NCBI GenBank assembly: GCA_965220485.1
Contig: OZ244832.1
Span: 3,782,001 to 3,846,000, forward strand
DNA from: Aldehydirespirator sp965220485
Lineage (GTDB): Bacteria; Actinomycetota; Acidimicrobiia; Acidimicrobiales; Aldehydirespiratoraceae
Direction: 5' to 3'
DNA length: 64,000 nucleotides
Under the pieces are notes generated by a model that saw only the letters and a list, made by a program, of their open reading frames with translations, was not told the DNA's origin and ran no database searches. Below, piece after piece: positions 55,868-64,000 of the stretch; the first letter of the stretch is position 1; each line of letters starts with the position of its first letter. A program made the position numbers and the translations under genes.

Positions 55868-56485
55868 ATGACTCCCCAGCACGCTCATTCTTCGGGAGGC
55901 GGCTCGGCTGGGCGGGCGATTGTGCTTGTGATCGTTGCGGTTGCACTGGGCGCGTTCTTGCTGTCGCGAGGCTTCGACGGCTCCGACGACAACAGCACCG
56001 ATGCTTCCCCCTCCGACACCGAAGCAGCACCCGCGACCCCCGGCGACGGCGACCCAGAAGACAGTTCCGAAGCCGACGCGACGTCCTCAACAACCTCCAC
56101 CACAACCACGACGACGGCTCCCCCGGTGGTCACCCACCTGCCGGGCGAGGTCAAGGTGGCAGTGATGAACGGCACCGGCGAGCGGGGCCGGGCCAGCCGC
56201 ACGGCGAGCACGCTCAACGCCTCCGGCTATGTGACCGCGGCGAAGAACACCGAGCAGGACCGGGTCGAGAGATCGGTCATCTACTACAAGGCGGGTTACG
56301 GAGACGATGCCAAGGCGGTCGCGTCCGCGCTCGGGGCGCCCCCGGACGTCATCACGCCCGCTCCGGGCACGATCATGACCCTGATCCGGAACCCGGAGTC
56401 GCCCGAGAACCTCGAGGACTTCAACATCTTCGCGGTCGTCGGCACCGACAACGTGATCCTCGACCCCGCGCCACCTGCAGGCTGA
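55868..56485 (+). CDS. LytR C-terminal domain (LytR_C) protein, membrane-anchored
   Basis: 205 aa from the ATG at 55868. N-terminal membrane helix (AIVLVIVAVALGAFLLSRGF), a Ser/Thr/Asp-rich linker with a Thr tract (about 60-90), then a LytR_C domain (VKVAVMNGTGERGRASRTA, GYGDDAKAVASALG). Extracytoplasmic, likely cell-wall-related; the LCP phosphotransferase domain is absent, as in other stand-alone actinobacterial members. Confidence 0.85.
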   Translation: MTPQHAHSSGGGSAGRAIVLVIVAVALGAFLLSRGFDGSDDNSTDASPSDTEAAPATPGDGDPEDSSEADATSSTTSTTTTTTAPPVVTHLPGEVKVAVMNGTGERGRASRTASTLNASGYVTAAKNTEQDRVERSVIYYKAGYGDDAKAVASALGAPPDVITPAPGTIMTLIRNPESPENLEDFNIFAVVGTDNVILDPAPPAG

Positions 56486-56535
56486 GCTCGGATAGCACCC
56501 CCCGCTGACCGCGGGTCCGGCGGGATGCCGCAAGA

Positions 56536-57555
56536 ATGTTGACCGTGCGCGTGCTGGCAGCGCCCGACAAGTTCCGCGGGACGGCTTCGGCTGGCGAGAT
56601 CGCCGAGGCCATTGCCGCGGCGGTCAGCGGCGCGTCGTGGTCCTGCGACAGAGCACCCATGGCCGACGGGGGCGAGGGAACCCTCGACGCTCTGGGCGGA
56701 CCCAACCGCTCCTCGGTGGTGACCGGGCCGCTGGGCGAGACGGTCATCGCGCCCTGGCGGCTCAGCCGCGGGGTCGCAGTGGTCGAGATGGCCCTCGCCT
56801 CGGGCCTGGCAGTGGCCGCCGGCGCCACCGCCAACGACCCGGTCAACGCCACCACAGCAGGCACCGGCGAGCTGATCGCCGAGGCGGTGTCGGCCGGCGC
56901 CCACCGGGTGCTGGTGGCGGTGGGCGGCTCGGCCACCACCGACGGCGGCCTCGGCGCGCTGGAGGCCTTGCCCTCGCCGGCCCGCATGTCGGGAGTGGAG
57001 ATGGTCGTGGCCTGCGACGTGCGCACGCTCTTCGTGGACGCGGCCGCCGTCTACGGCCCGCAGAAAGGGGCCTCGCTGGCCCAGGTCGAGCTGCTGACCC
57101 GGCGCCTCAGGCGGCTGGCTCAGATCTACGAGCGCGATTTCGGAGTGGATGTCACCTCGCTGGAGGGTGCCGGGGCGGCCGGGGGTCTGGCCGGGGGTCT
57201 GGCGGCGCGGGGCGCCAGCCTGGTCAACGGCTTCGAGGTGGTCGCCGACGAGGTCGACCTGTGGGAGCGGGTCCAGAGCGCCGATGTGGTCGTAACCGGC
57301 GAGGGCCGCTACGACGCCACGTCGCTGCAGGGCAAGGTCGTCGGTGAGGTGGCGCAGCTGGCCGCACAGGCGGGCGTTCCGACGTTGGCCGTTGTGGGAA
57401 GCGCGGACCCGGAAACTCCTGCGCCCGACGGCCTTGAGGTCGTCGACTTGACGGCCTGCTACGGATCGGATCGGGCCAGAGCCGATACCTGCGGCTGCGT
57501 TCGTGCCGCGGTGAGCGAAGCGCTGACGAGCTTCAGCCCCGGCGCTTCAACGTGA
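56536..57555 (+). CDS. glxK: Glycerate kinase
   Basis: 339 aa. VLAAPDKFRGTASAGEIA at the start, APMADGGEGTLDAL, and VAVGGSATTDGGLGALEALP are signatures of the GlxK/GarK family, which phosphorylates D-glycerate. The length is slightly short of the usual 370-380, mostly in loops. It overlaps the 3' end of the convergent small membrane protein by 23 bp. Confidence 0.92.
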   Translation: MLTVRVLAAPDKFRGTASAGEIAEAIAAAVSGASWSCDRAPMADGGEGTLDALGGPNRSSVVTGPLGETVIAPWRLSRGVAVVEMALASGLAVAAGATANDPVNATTAGTGELIAEAVSAGAHRVLVAVGGSATTDGGLGALEALPSPARMSGVEMVVACDVRTLFVDAAAVYGPQKGASLAQVELLTRRLRRLAQIYERDFGVDVTSLEGAGAAGGLAGGLAARGASLVNGFEVVADEVDLWERVQSADVVVTGEGRYDATSLQGKVVGEVAQLAAQAGVPTLAVVGSADPETPAPDGLEVVDLTACYGSDRARADTCGCVRAAVSEALTSFSPGAST

Positions 57556-57742
57556 CGACCCACCAACCCAGGCCCAGCAGCACCACCATGAGCATCGCGA
57601 AAGTGATGAGCCAAGTGAACACGGCCACCGCCCACTGAACGAGCGTGATCGCTCCCACCACCGCCAGCGCGCCCAGCACCACGAGCGCTGGCCCCGACGG
57701 CCCCTTTGATCGCTCCGCACGGCGCTTCACCTCCGAGGCCAC
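57533..57742 (-). CDS. Small membrane protein, 69 aa
   Basis: Two hydrophobic segments (ALVVLGALAVVGAITLVQWA and FAMLMVVLLGLGWWVV) and a basic N-terminus. No family recognised. It overlaps the 3' end of glycerate kinase on the other strand. GC and codon use look coding. Confidence 0.55.
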   Translation of the reverse strand: MASEVKRRAERSKGPSGPALVVLGALAVVGAITLVQWAVAVFTWLITFAMLMVVLLGLGWWVVTLKRRG

Positions 57743-57818
57743 AGGCCGAACCTATCACTGGCCCGATACGATGGCCCGGGTCCGGTCGGCGCACTACTGA
57801 GCACATCGAGGAAAGAAC

Positions 57819-58100
57819 ATGGCCGTCACTGTCCGAGTGCCCACAACGCTCAGAGTCCTGACCGCCGGCGCGTCGGAGGTGGCCGTGGACGGCGCCACCC
57901 TCGCCGACGTGCTCGACTCGCTGGAGTCGTCGCATCCCGGCTTCCGTGACCGGATCCTCGACGAGTCGGGCGAGCTGCGCCGGTTCGTCAACGTGTTCGT
58001 CAGCGACGACGACGTCCGCTTCCTCGACGGGCTCAGCACCGCCGTCGACGACGGTGCCACCGTGAGCATCGTGCCGGCCGTCGCGGGCGGGCGCGGCTGA
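57819..58100 (+). CDS. MoaD/ThiS-family ubiquitin-like sulfur carrier
   Basis: 93 aa. Beta-grasp layout: VTVRVPTTLRVLTAGASEVAV, then LADVLDSLESSHPGFRDRI, FVNVFVSDDDVRFLDGL, VSIVPAVAGGRG. MoaD/CysO-type carriers end in GG for adenylation; here the diglycine is followed by Arg-Gly, so removal of two residues would be needed for the usual chemistry. CysO-like role in cysteine synthesis or molybdopterin synthesis possible; the neighbours do not decide. Confidence 0.85.
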   Translation: MAVTVRVPTTLRVLTAGASEVAVDGATLADVLDSLESSHPGFRDRILDESGELRRFVNVFVSDDDVRFLDGLSTAVDDGATVSIVPAVAGGRG

Positions 58101-58358
58101 CTTGCACCCACCGCGCGGAAGGCCTCCCACAGCTGCGCGGTGGCAGAATCAGGGAGGGTCATCGGTGTGCCCTCCTCGATGAGTGAGTGATTGTTCTCAC
58201 CGAGGATCATGCCGATGGCCCCCTTGGTGGTGAACCCCTGCGACTACCTCAAGACCCCACCACATGAGGGGACAAGAGGACGAGCCGCCGGCCGGGTGCG
58301 CCGCTAGGGAGCCGAGCCGCGGCCGGGCCCGGCGTCTTGTTGGTCGTGGGTTGGCGTG

Positions 58359-58796
58359 TCAGCCCGTCGCGGGGGGCGCGGCGGCTGGGGGCGCGGGCGG
58401 GACGGGGGTGCCCTGCTGGCGGAGCGCGTCGGTGAGGGGGATCCACACAGTGAGGCCGAACCCGACCATCAGGGCGGCCACGGCGACCAGATACCAGGCC
58501 AGCCGTCGGTCCAGCTTGGCGAATCCGGCTTGCATGGCGGCTCTGGTTTCGGTGTCGGCGGCGGCGAGTGTGGCGAATCCGGCTTGCATGGCGGCGTTGG
58601 TTTCTGTGATGAGGGCTCTGGTTTCGGTGTCGGCGGCGGCGAGTGTGGCGAATCCGGCCTTGAGGTCGTCTTTGGTGGCCATGTTGTCCCAGCCCGACGG
58701 GGGGAGCTGCTCGATGAGGGTCTCGGCGTCTTGTTGGCCCATCAGGTCCACCAGGGTGTTGAACAGCGCGCTGCGCTGAGTTTGGGTGAGCGCCAT
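58359..58796 (-). CDS. Coiled-coil protein with C-terminal membrane segment
   Basis: 145 aa from the ATG at 58796. The N-terminus (QRSALFNTLVDLMGQQDAETL) and QLPPSGWDNMATKDDLKAGFA match a small family frequent in Acidimicrobiia-type actinobacteria. Two repeats of the MQAGFATLAAADTETRA kind form a coiled stretch, then a membrane helix (YLVAVAALMVGFGLTVWI). Function unknown; it resembles DUF1640-like membrane proteins in plan. Confidence 0.65.
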   Translation of the reverse strand: MALTQTQRSALFNTLVDLMGQQDAETLIEQLPPSGWDNMATKDDLKAGFATLAAADTETRALITETNAAMQAGFATLAAADTETRAAMQAGFAKLDRRLAWYLVAVAALMVGFGLTVWIPLTDALRQQGTPVPPAPPAAAPPATG

Positions 58797-58961
58797 CTCA
58801 GTGCCCCTTGTGCGTGCGGTCGTGTGGTTGGGGGCGCCGTCGAGGGCTGCTCCGAGGCTGCCGGGCCGGCCCGCCCGGTTGGGCGTGCCTTCGCGGTGGT
58901 TCACTCCACTGTAGCACAAGCGATGATAAAATCTGCCATCTCAAGCCAGTGTGACCATCTT

Positions 58962-59296
58962 CGGCTTTGCCCGCTGTCCGCTGGGTGCGTCTGCCGATGG
59001 CACCTGCGCCCCGTTCGTGCTCCTCGACGGTGTGCGGCTTTGCCCGCTGTCCGCTGGGTGCGTCTGCCGATGGCACCTGCGCCCCGTTCGTGCTCCTCGA
59101 CGGTGTGCGGCTTTGCCCGCTGTCCGCTGGGTGCGTCTGCCGATGGCACCTGCGCCCCGTTCGTGCTCCTCGACGGTGTGCGGCTTTGCCCGCTGTCCGC
59201 TGGGTGCGTCTGCCGATGGCACCTGCGCCCCGCTCGTGCTCCTCGACGGTGTGCGGCTTTGCCCGCTGTCCGCTGGGTGCGTCTGCCGATGGCACT
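58962..59296 (+). repeat. 73-bp tandem repeat array, about 4.6 copies
   Basis: Copies begin at 58962, 59035, 59108, 59181 and 59254, nearly identical (one T/C difference near 59233). 73 is not a multiple of three, yet the array has no stop in any of the six frames. Each unit contains a GGTGC/GCACC inverted repeat around a GTCTGCCGATG loop. No spacers, so not CRISPR. It fills the gap between the coiled-coil protein and the LRR gene. Confidence 0.9.
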
Positions 59297-59452
59297 CGGC
59301 GGGCCGACCGGCGCTGAGACGTCCGGAGATAGGAGCAACCCCTCGGCACGCGGACCGTCCGAGAGCGCGTGAAATCTCTCGTGCCATGGTGGGCATATTG
59401 AGGTAGAGCCGGATTGGACCACAGGACAAGGACAAATGAGGGGAGACTGATC

Positions 59453-60484
59453 ATGTGCACTCCGAGAAGGTCGATGCGGTGCCGCTGCGTCTTGGTGGCT
59501 TGGGCGGTTGTTGTGGTGTTGGCGGGCGCAGCGCCGTCGCATGCGGCTGCTGTTCCCGCGGTGCGAGCGCCTGGCATCTGTTCTCGAACACCACAGGTGC
59601 GCAATCGGATCTTGCAGGTGCTCGACATGACTGACTGCGGCGCGGTCGTTCAGGCCGACCTGGGAAGAGTCGGGGCGCTCTGGTTGGACAACTCAGGCAT
59701 CTCGCAGCTGCGGTCTGGGGACTTCGAGGGACTCCATGGCTTGGAGTTCCTGGACCTGTCGAACAACGATCTGATAGCGCTGCCCACCGGCGTGTTCGAT
59801 GGACTGTCGAGTCTGGAGTGGCTTTGGCTGTCGAACAACAGGCTGCGGTTGCTGTCCGGGGACGCCTTCGACGAACTCGCGGCGCTGAGGGATCTGCGCC
59901 TCGACGGCAATGAGCTCCTGAGGCTGCCCGCGGGCGTGTTCGATGAGCTGTCAGAACTGAGCGGTCTGGCCTTGAACGGCAACGAGCTGGAAGCACTGCC
60001 CCATGGCGTGTTCGAGGGGACGTCGGGGCTCACGGACCTGTCGCTTGCGCACAACGACCTGACCGCGCTGCCCGAAGGAGTGTTCGACGGGCTCTCACGT
60101 CTGGAGTTGCTGTCGCTTGCGCACAACGACCTGACCGCGCTGCCCGAGGGAGTGTTCGCCGGAGTGTCGAGCTTGGTCTGGCTCGACGCCAGATCCAACC
60201 CGACCGACCCGTTCATATTTGGGTTGGGTCTGCGTCTGGCGGATCAGGCGGTCGCGGTTGTCATGCCGTCTGGGGCGCCCTTCGATGTCGTGGCCACCCT
60301 CTCGGTGCGGGGCGCGGAGCTCTCCAGCCGCGAGGCGACGATCGAGGCAGGCCGGACAATGGGCGATCCCGTCAGACTCTTGATGGTCGGCGGCGAGTCC
60401 TTCGCCGTCGCGGTCGATTCCGCCGAGATGCGCGGCTACCTCTACGCGGGCGGGATCAGCCTCCGGATCGGTCTCGCCGAGTGA
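59453..60484 (+). CDS. Secreted leucine-rich-repeat protein
   Basis: 343 aa from the ATG at 59453 (GGGGAG upstream). N-terminal signal peptide (VLVAWAVVVVLAGAAPSHAAA), then about seven LRR units of the LxxLxLxxNxLxxLPxGVFDGL type (about residues 75-250), and a C-terminal beta domain. Such proteins are secreted or cell-surface and may bind host or neighbour proteins. It lies next to the repeat array. Specific function unknown. Confidence 0.8.
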   Translation: MCTPRRSMRCRCVLVAWAVVVVLAGAAPSHAAAVPAVRAPGICSRTPQVRNRILQVLDMTDCGAVVQADLGRVGALWLDNSGISQLRSGDFEGLHGLEFLDLSNNDLIALPTGVFDGLSSLEWLWLSNNRLRLLSGDAFDELAALRDLRLDGNELLRLPAGVFDELSELSGLALNGNELEALPHGVFEGTSGLTDLSLAHNDLTALPEGVFDGLSRLELLSLAHNDLTALPEGVFAGVSSLVWLDARSNPTDPFIFGLGLRLADQAVAVVMPSGAPFDVVATLSVRGAELSSREATIEAGRTMGDPVRLLMVGGESFAVAVDSAEMRGYLYAGGISLRIGLAE

Positions 60485-60662
60485 CCCCGACTCAGTGAAG
60501 CCGCCAGACGCGGCTGCTCAGTAGAACTGGTTGCGGTTGGCTTCGTCCTCGTCGCGTCGATGGCCTCTGCGTTGGTGCCCGCGATCTGATCGGCCAGCAC
60601 CCTGGTGGATCGTCACATTCGCGTCGCCGGCGGGTTGTCATCGCGGGCCTGCCGCGGTTGAC

Positions 60663-60689
60663 TTGGCACTCGTGGCACGCGAGTGCCAA
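60663..60689 (+). promoter_or_regulatory. CIRCE element upstream of groEL
   Basis: TTGGCACTC-N9-GAGTGCCAA matches the CIRCE consensus (TTAGCACTC-N9-GAGTGCTAA) with compensating changes in both arms. HrcA binds this site and represses groE under normal temperature. It lies 54 bp before the groEL start. Confidence 0.92.
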
Positions 60690-60742
60690 CCCAGGGAAAC
60701 GAAGAGACTGCTGGCCCGTCCAGGGCCGTTCCGGAGGTTCAA

Positions 60743-62365
60743 ATGGCCAAGACGATCCAGTTCGACGAGCAGGCCCGCCGTGCTCTCGAGCGGGGCATGA
60801 ACCAGCTCGCAGACGCGGTGCGGGTCACGCTGGGCCCCAAGGGCCGCAACGTCGTGCTCGACAAGAAGTGGGGCGCCCCCACCATCACCAACGACGGCGT
60901 GTCGATCGCCAAGGAGATCGAGCTCGAGGACCCCTTCGAGAAGATCGGCGCCGAGCTGGTCAAAGAGGTCGCCAAGAAGACCGACGACGTAGCCGGCGAC
61001 GGCACCACCACCGCCACGGTGCTGGCGTGGGCGATGGTGCGCGAGGGACTGCGCAACGTGGCCGCGGGCGCCAACCCGATGTCGCTCAAGCGGGGCATCG
61101 AGGCCGCCGTGGACGCCGCGGTGGAGTCGATCCACAGCAACAGCCACGACGTGTCCTCCGACAAGGCCCAGATCGCCAATGTGGCCGCCATCTCCGCGGC
61201 CGACCCCGAGATCGGCTCCACCATCTCCGACGCCATCGACAAGGTCGGCAAGGACGGCGTGATCACCGTCGAGGAGGGCCAGACCTTCGGCCTGGAGATG
61301 GAGACCGTCGAAGGCATGCGCTTCGACAAGGGCTACATCTCCCCGTACTTCGTGACCGATCCCGAGCGCATGGAGGCGGTGCTCGACAGCCCGCAGGTCC
61401 TGCTGGTCGCCTCGAAGATCTCCAACGTGCGCGACCTGGTGCCCGTGCTCGAGAAGGTCATGCAGAGCGGCAAGCCCCTGCTGATCATCGCCGAGGACGT
61501 GGAGGGCGAGGCCCTGGCCACGCTGGTGGTCAACAAGATCCGGGGCACGTTCACGTCGGTGGCCGTGAAGGCGCCCGGCTTCGGCGACCGCCGCAAGGCG
61601 ATGCTTCAGGACATGGCCATCCTCAGCGGCGGCCAGGTCATCAGCGAGGAGGTCGGCCTCAAGCTCGACAGCGTGGGCGTCGACATGCTGGGCCAGGCCC
61701 GCAAGGTGATCGTCACCAAGGACGAGACCACCATCGTCGAGGGCGCCGGCGACCCGTCAGACGTGGCCGGTCGCATCAACCAGATCAAGGGCGAGATCGA
61801 CAACACCGACTCCGACTACGACCGCGAGAAGCTCCAGGAGCGCCTGGCCAAGCTGTCCGGCGGCGTGGCCGTGCTGAAGGTGGGCGCGGCCACCGAAGTG
61901 GAGCTCAAGGAGAAGAAGCACCGCATCGAGGACGCCGTGAGCACCACCAAGGCCGCCATCGAGGAGGGCGTGGTCGCCGGGGGCGGCGTGACGCTGCTGC
62001 GGGCCGTCGACGCGGTGGACGCCGCGGCCGATGGACTCAGCGACGCCGACGAGAAGACCGGAGCCCGCATCGTGGCCAAGGCGCTGGTGGCGCCGCTGAG
62101 CCAGATCGCGGTGAACGCCGGCCTCGAGGGCGGCGTGGTCGTCGAGCGGGTCCGCAACCTCAAGGGTCCCAATGGGCTCAACGCCGACAGCGGCGAGTAC
62201 GAGGACCTGATCGCGGCCGGGATCATCGACGCGGCCAAGGTCACCCGCTCTGCCCTGCAGAACGCCGGCTCGATCGCGGGACTGTTCCTCACCACCGAGG
62301 CTGTCATCGCCGAGGCCCCCGAGGACGGGCCCGCGGGCGGCGGAATGCCCGACATGGACTTCTAG
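60743..62365 (+). CDS. groEL: GroEL chaperonin (60-kDa)
   Basis: 540 aa from the ATG at 60743 (GGAGG 6 nt upstream). The N-terminus MAKTIQFDEQARRALERG and VTLGPKGRNVVLDKKWG, DVAGDGTTTATVLA (catalytic Asp) and the C-terminal GGGMPDMDF match type I chaperonins. No groES lies next to it, so this is a stand-alone copy as in many actinobacteria with two groEL genes. Regulated by HrcA through the CIRCE site. Confidence 0.97.
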   Translation: MAKTIQFDEQARRALERGMNQLADAVRVTLGPKGRNVVLDKKWGAPTITNDGVSIAKEIELEDPFEKIGAELVKEVAKKTDDVAGDGTTTATVLAWAMVREGLRNVAAGANPMSLKRGIEAAVDAAVESIHSNSHDVSSDKAQIANVAAISAADPEIGSTISDAIDKVGKDGVITVEEGQTFGLEMETVEGMRFDKGYISPYFVTDPERMEAVLDSPQVLLVASKISNVRDLVPVLEKVMQSGKPLLIIAEDVEGEALATLVVNKIRGTFTSVAVKAPGFGDRRKAMLQDMAILSGGQVISEEVGLKLDSVGVDMLGQARKVIVTKDETTIVEGAGDPSDVAGRINQIKGEIDNTDSDYDREKLQERLAKLSGGVAVLKVGAATEVELKEKKHRIEDAVSTTKAAIEEGVVAGGGVTLLRAVDAVDAAADGLSDADEKTGARIVAKALVAPLSQIAVNAGLEGGVVVERVRNLKGPNGLNADSGEYEDLIAAGIIDAAKVTRSALQNAGSIAGLFLTTEAVIAEAPEDGPAGGGMPDMDF

Positions 62366-62387
62366 TTCTCCTCCCCCCACCCCCCAA

Positions 62388-62424
62388 CAACAGCCCGGCC
62401 CGACCCCCCGGCGCCGGGCTGTTG
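62388..62424 (+). terminator. Hairpin after groEL
   Basis: Perfect 12-bp stem CAACAGCCCGGC / GCCGGGCTGTTG with a 13-nt loop, 22 bp after the groEL stop. There is no T tract, as is usual in GC-rich actinobacteria. Confidence 0.7.
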
Positions 62425-62537
62425 CGCGCCCCGGTACCTTGCGATCGCGGAACTTCCCCCGATTGAGCCACATATATTGTGGTTGGTTACAGGAAGTTCG
62501 ATCTGGCTGCGCTGGCAGTGTCGGGTAGCTTCCAGGC

Positions 62538-63029
62538 ATGGTCGAGCTGCACCCGATGTGCCTGCCGCTGGCGCCCCTGCTCGGCATCTGGCGCGGCCCC
62601 GGCGCGGGCAGCTACCCCACCATCGACGACTTCGCCTACATCGAGGAACTGGTCTTCGCCCATGTCGGCAAGCCGTTCCTGTCCATGGTGCAGCGCAGCC
62701 GCGACCGCTCGACGGGCCAGCCCCTGCACGCCGAGGCCGGGTACCTCAGGGCCCTGCTGGACTGTGCACTGGAGCTGACCGTGGCCCAGCCGTCGGGGAT
62801 CGTGGAGGTGGACGTCGGCTCGGTGACCCCGACCTCCGACGGCCTGGTGGTCGAGTTGGAGTCCGCCCAGATCGGCCTCACACCGACGGCAAAATCGGTG
62901 ACGGCGGTGCGTCGCCGGTTGAGCGTGACCGGATCGGTACTGGTGTCGGAGCTGTGGATGGCCGCAGTGGGCGAGCCGGATCTGATCCACCACGTGCGAG
63001 CAGAACTGTCCCAGAGGCCGAGCGGATAG
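62538..63029 (+). CDS. Nitrobindin-like heme-binding beta-barrel protein
   Basis: 163 aa. LAPLLGIWRGPGAGSYPTI is the GxWxGxGxGxYPTI signature of nitrobindin/THAP4-like (DUF1794) proteins, which bind ferric heme and react with NO or peroxynitrite. The C-terminal LIHHVRAELSQR supplies His residues as candidate axial ligands. The ATG at 62538 is preceded by a modest purine stretch. Confidence 0.88.
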   Translation: MVELHPMCLPLAPLLGIWRGPGAGSYPTIDDFAYIEELVFAHVGKPFLSMVQRSRDRSTGQPLHAEAGYLRALLDCALELTVAQPSGIVEVDVGSVTPTSDGLVVELESAQIGLTPTAKSVTAVRRRLSVTGSVLVSELWMAAVGEPDLIHHVRAELSQRPSG

Positions 63030-63170
63030 TCCGCAGATCGTTCGCAATTCGGGGGAGGTGCTGAGCGAGGCCGTGGCCCGAGCGGCCCGTGAGCGCAGCG
63101 AACAAGAGCGGGATACAACCGACAGCCTTGCGCCGAGGTCCATCGCTGCGGGGTGCCGTAGCCTGTGATC

Positions 63171-63968
63171 ATGGCCACCAAGTCGAGGAGCCAGCAGCGC
63201 TTGGTGCGGCCCTGGACCGGCGAAGGCCCCGGCAAGAACCGGCTGGCGGACCACCTCGCATCCGAGGAGCCCATGGCCATCGAGCTCGACGACGTGAGGG
63301 TGGCCACCACCATGCGCACTCCCGGCAACGACTTCGAGCTGGCCGTCGGCTTCTGCTTCGCCGAGGGGCTGCTGGACGGCCACCGGGTCGTCCAGGTCAA
63401 GTACTGCGCCAAGGGCTCGGCCGCGGCCACCGACTTCAACGTGGTGTCGGTGTCCACTGGCGGCAAGGCCCCGCCGCCCCGGCCCCGGCTCACCACGACC
63501 ACCTCCTCGTGCGGCTTCTGCGGTACGAGCGAGATCGACGAACTCGTCTCCAAGCTCGCACCGGTCACGGGCGAGCCGCTGCGGTGGGAGGCGCTGGCCT
63601 CGGCCCCCGAACGCCTGCGTCCGGGACAGGCGCTGTTCGAGGCCACCGGGGCCGTCCACGCGGCCGGGGTGGTGGCCGTCGACGGCTCGGTCTCGGTGGT
63701 CCGCGAGGACGTGGGCCGCCACAACGCGGTCGACAAGCTCATCGGCCGGCTCTTCCTCGATGACCATCTGCCTGTCACCGGCCTCGGGCTGGTGGTGAGC
63801 GGCCGGGCCAGCTTCGAGCTGGTCCACAAGGCCTGGGCCGGAGGGTTCCGGGCCCTGGTGGCGGTGAGCGCCCCCACCGCGCTGGCCGCGGCCACCGCCG
63901 AGGCCGCCGGGATGCAGCTGGCCGGCTTCGCCCGCAACGGCACCATGACCGTCTACGTCGACGCTTGA
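63171..63968 (+). CDS. fdhD: FdhD, formate dehydrogenase accessory sulfurtransferase
   Basis: 265 aa from the ATG at 63171 (a GTG at 63165 is alternative). TTSSCGFCGTSEID holds the CxxC sulfur-transfer site, and EDVGRHNAVDKLIG and LVVSGRASFELVHKAW are conserved in FdhD, which passes sulfur from a cysteine desulfurase to the bis-MGD cofactor of formate dehydrogenase. No fdh structural gene is seen in the window. Confidence 0.95.
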   Translation: MATKSRSQQRLVRPWTGEGPGKNRLADHLASEEPMAIELDDVRVATTMRTPGNDFELAVGFCFAEGLLDGHRVVQVKYCAKGSAAATDFNVVSVSTGGKAPPPRPRLTTTTSSCGFCGTSEIDELVSKLAPVTGEPLRWEALASAPERLRPGQALFEATGAVHAAGVVAVDGSVSVVREDVGRHNAVDKLIGRLFLDDHLPVTGLGLVVSGRASFELVHKAWAGGFRALVAVSAPTALAAATAEAAGMQLAGFARNGTMTVYVDA

Positions 63969-64000
63969 CTCAACGACTTGACTCGGCCACCCGCGCCGAC

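Noticed and set aside
58962..59296. CRISPR array
   Set aside because: The units are directly adjacent 73-bp copies with no unique spacers and no cas genes nearby.
58356..59628. Long overlapping open frames on both strands across the 73-bp array
   Set aside because: They arise because the repeat unit lacks stops in every frame; no RBS or family similarity.
60658..62466. 602-codon open frame overlapping groEL in another frame
   Set aside because: Arg/Gly-rich shadow of groEL.

Overview
The window is high-GC actinobacterial DNA. Actinobacterial-style ClpC and GroEL2, an hpnCDE squalene operon, a LytR_C protein, an FdhD and a Tad-type pilus cluster suggest a member of the Acidimicrobiia or a close relative. 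That placement is inference from gene content only.

Layout. (1) 1-8.6 kb is core chromosome: the 3' part of clpC, a predicted lipoprotein/HAD fusion, a HicA-like two-gene pair, an LLM-family oxidoreductase, an Ada-type alkylation repair protein, a branched-chain aminotransferase and a VapBC-like pair. (2) 8.64 kb to about 43.6 kb is a genomic island. A 48-bp copy of the 3' half of tRNA-Thr(UGU) lies at 8641-8688 and the intact tRNA at 35527-35600. Both carry the same 24-bp arm-like motif on their element side, but they are in inverted orientation, so the island seems to have been rearranged after integration. (3) 43.7-51.9 kb is a minus-strand Tad pilus/secretion locus (TadA, TadB, TadC, SAF/CpaB-like, pilin-like and TadE-like proteins, a lipoprotein). 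(4) 52-64 kb is core chromosome: hpnC-hpnD-hpnE, a LytR_C protein, glycerate kinase, a MoaD/ThiS-like protein, a secreted LRR protein, CIRCE-groEL, a nitrobindin-like protein and fdhD, with several minisatellite-like repeat arrays.

The island cargo is mostly defence-like. From left to right it holds an RHH/Doc toxin-antitoxin pair, a Swt1-like HEPN protein, an MBL-fold hydrolase whose start codon was replaced by an inserted MITE, a decayed DarTG locus (amber codon in darG, only the tip of darT left) and an AbiEi/AbiEii-like type IV pair. A four-gene minus-strand operon follows (SNF2 helicase with C-terminal nuclease-like domain, DUF1156 adenine methylase, DUF499 ATPase, coiled-coil membrane protein), with an HTH regulator and palindromic operator upstream. 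Next come a recombinase-like protein lacking the catalytic tyrosine, coupled to a DDE-transposase-like protein, then an IS1182-family element split by an IS3-family element. After the tRNA there is an N-terminally truncated adenine methylase with a PLD-helicase.

The strongest candidate for an incompletely described system is the helicase-DUF1156-DUF499-membrane protein operon at 18.4-28.7 kb. DUF499 and DUF1156 genes are known to travel together in phage-defence contexts, but there is no PglZ, BrxL, DrmA or DrmB here, and the fourth gene is one I do not recognise.
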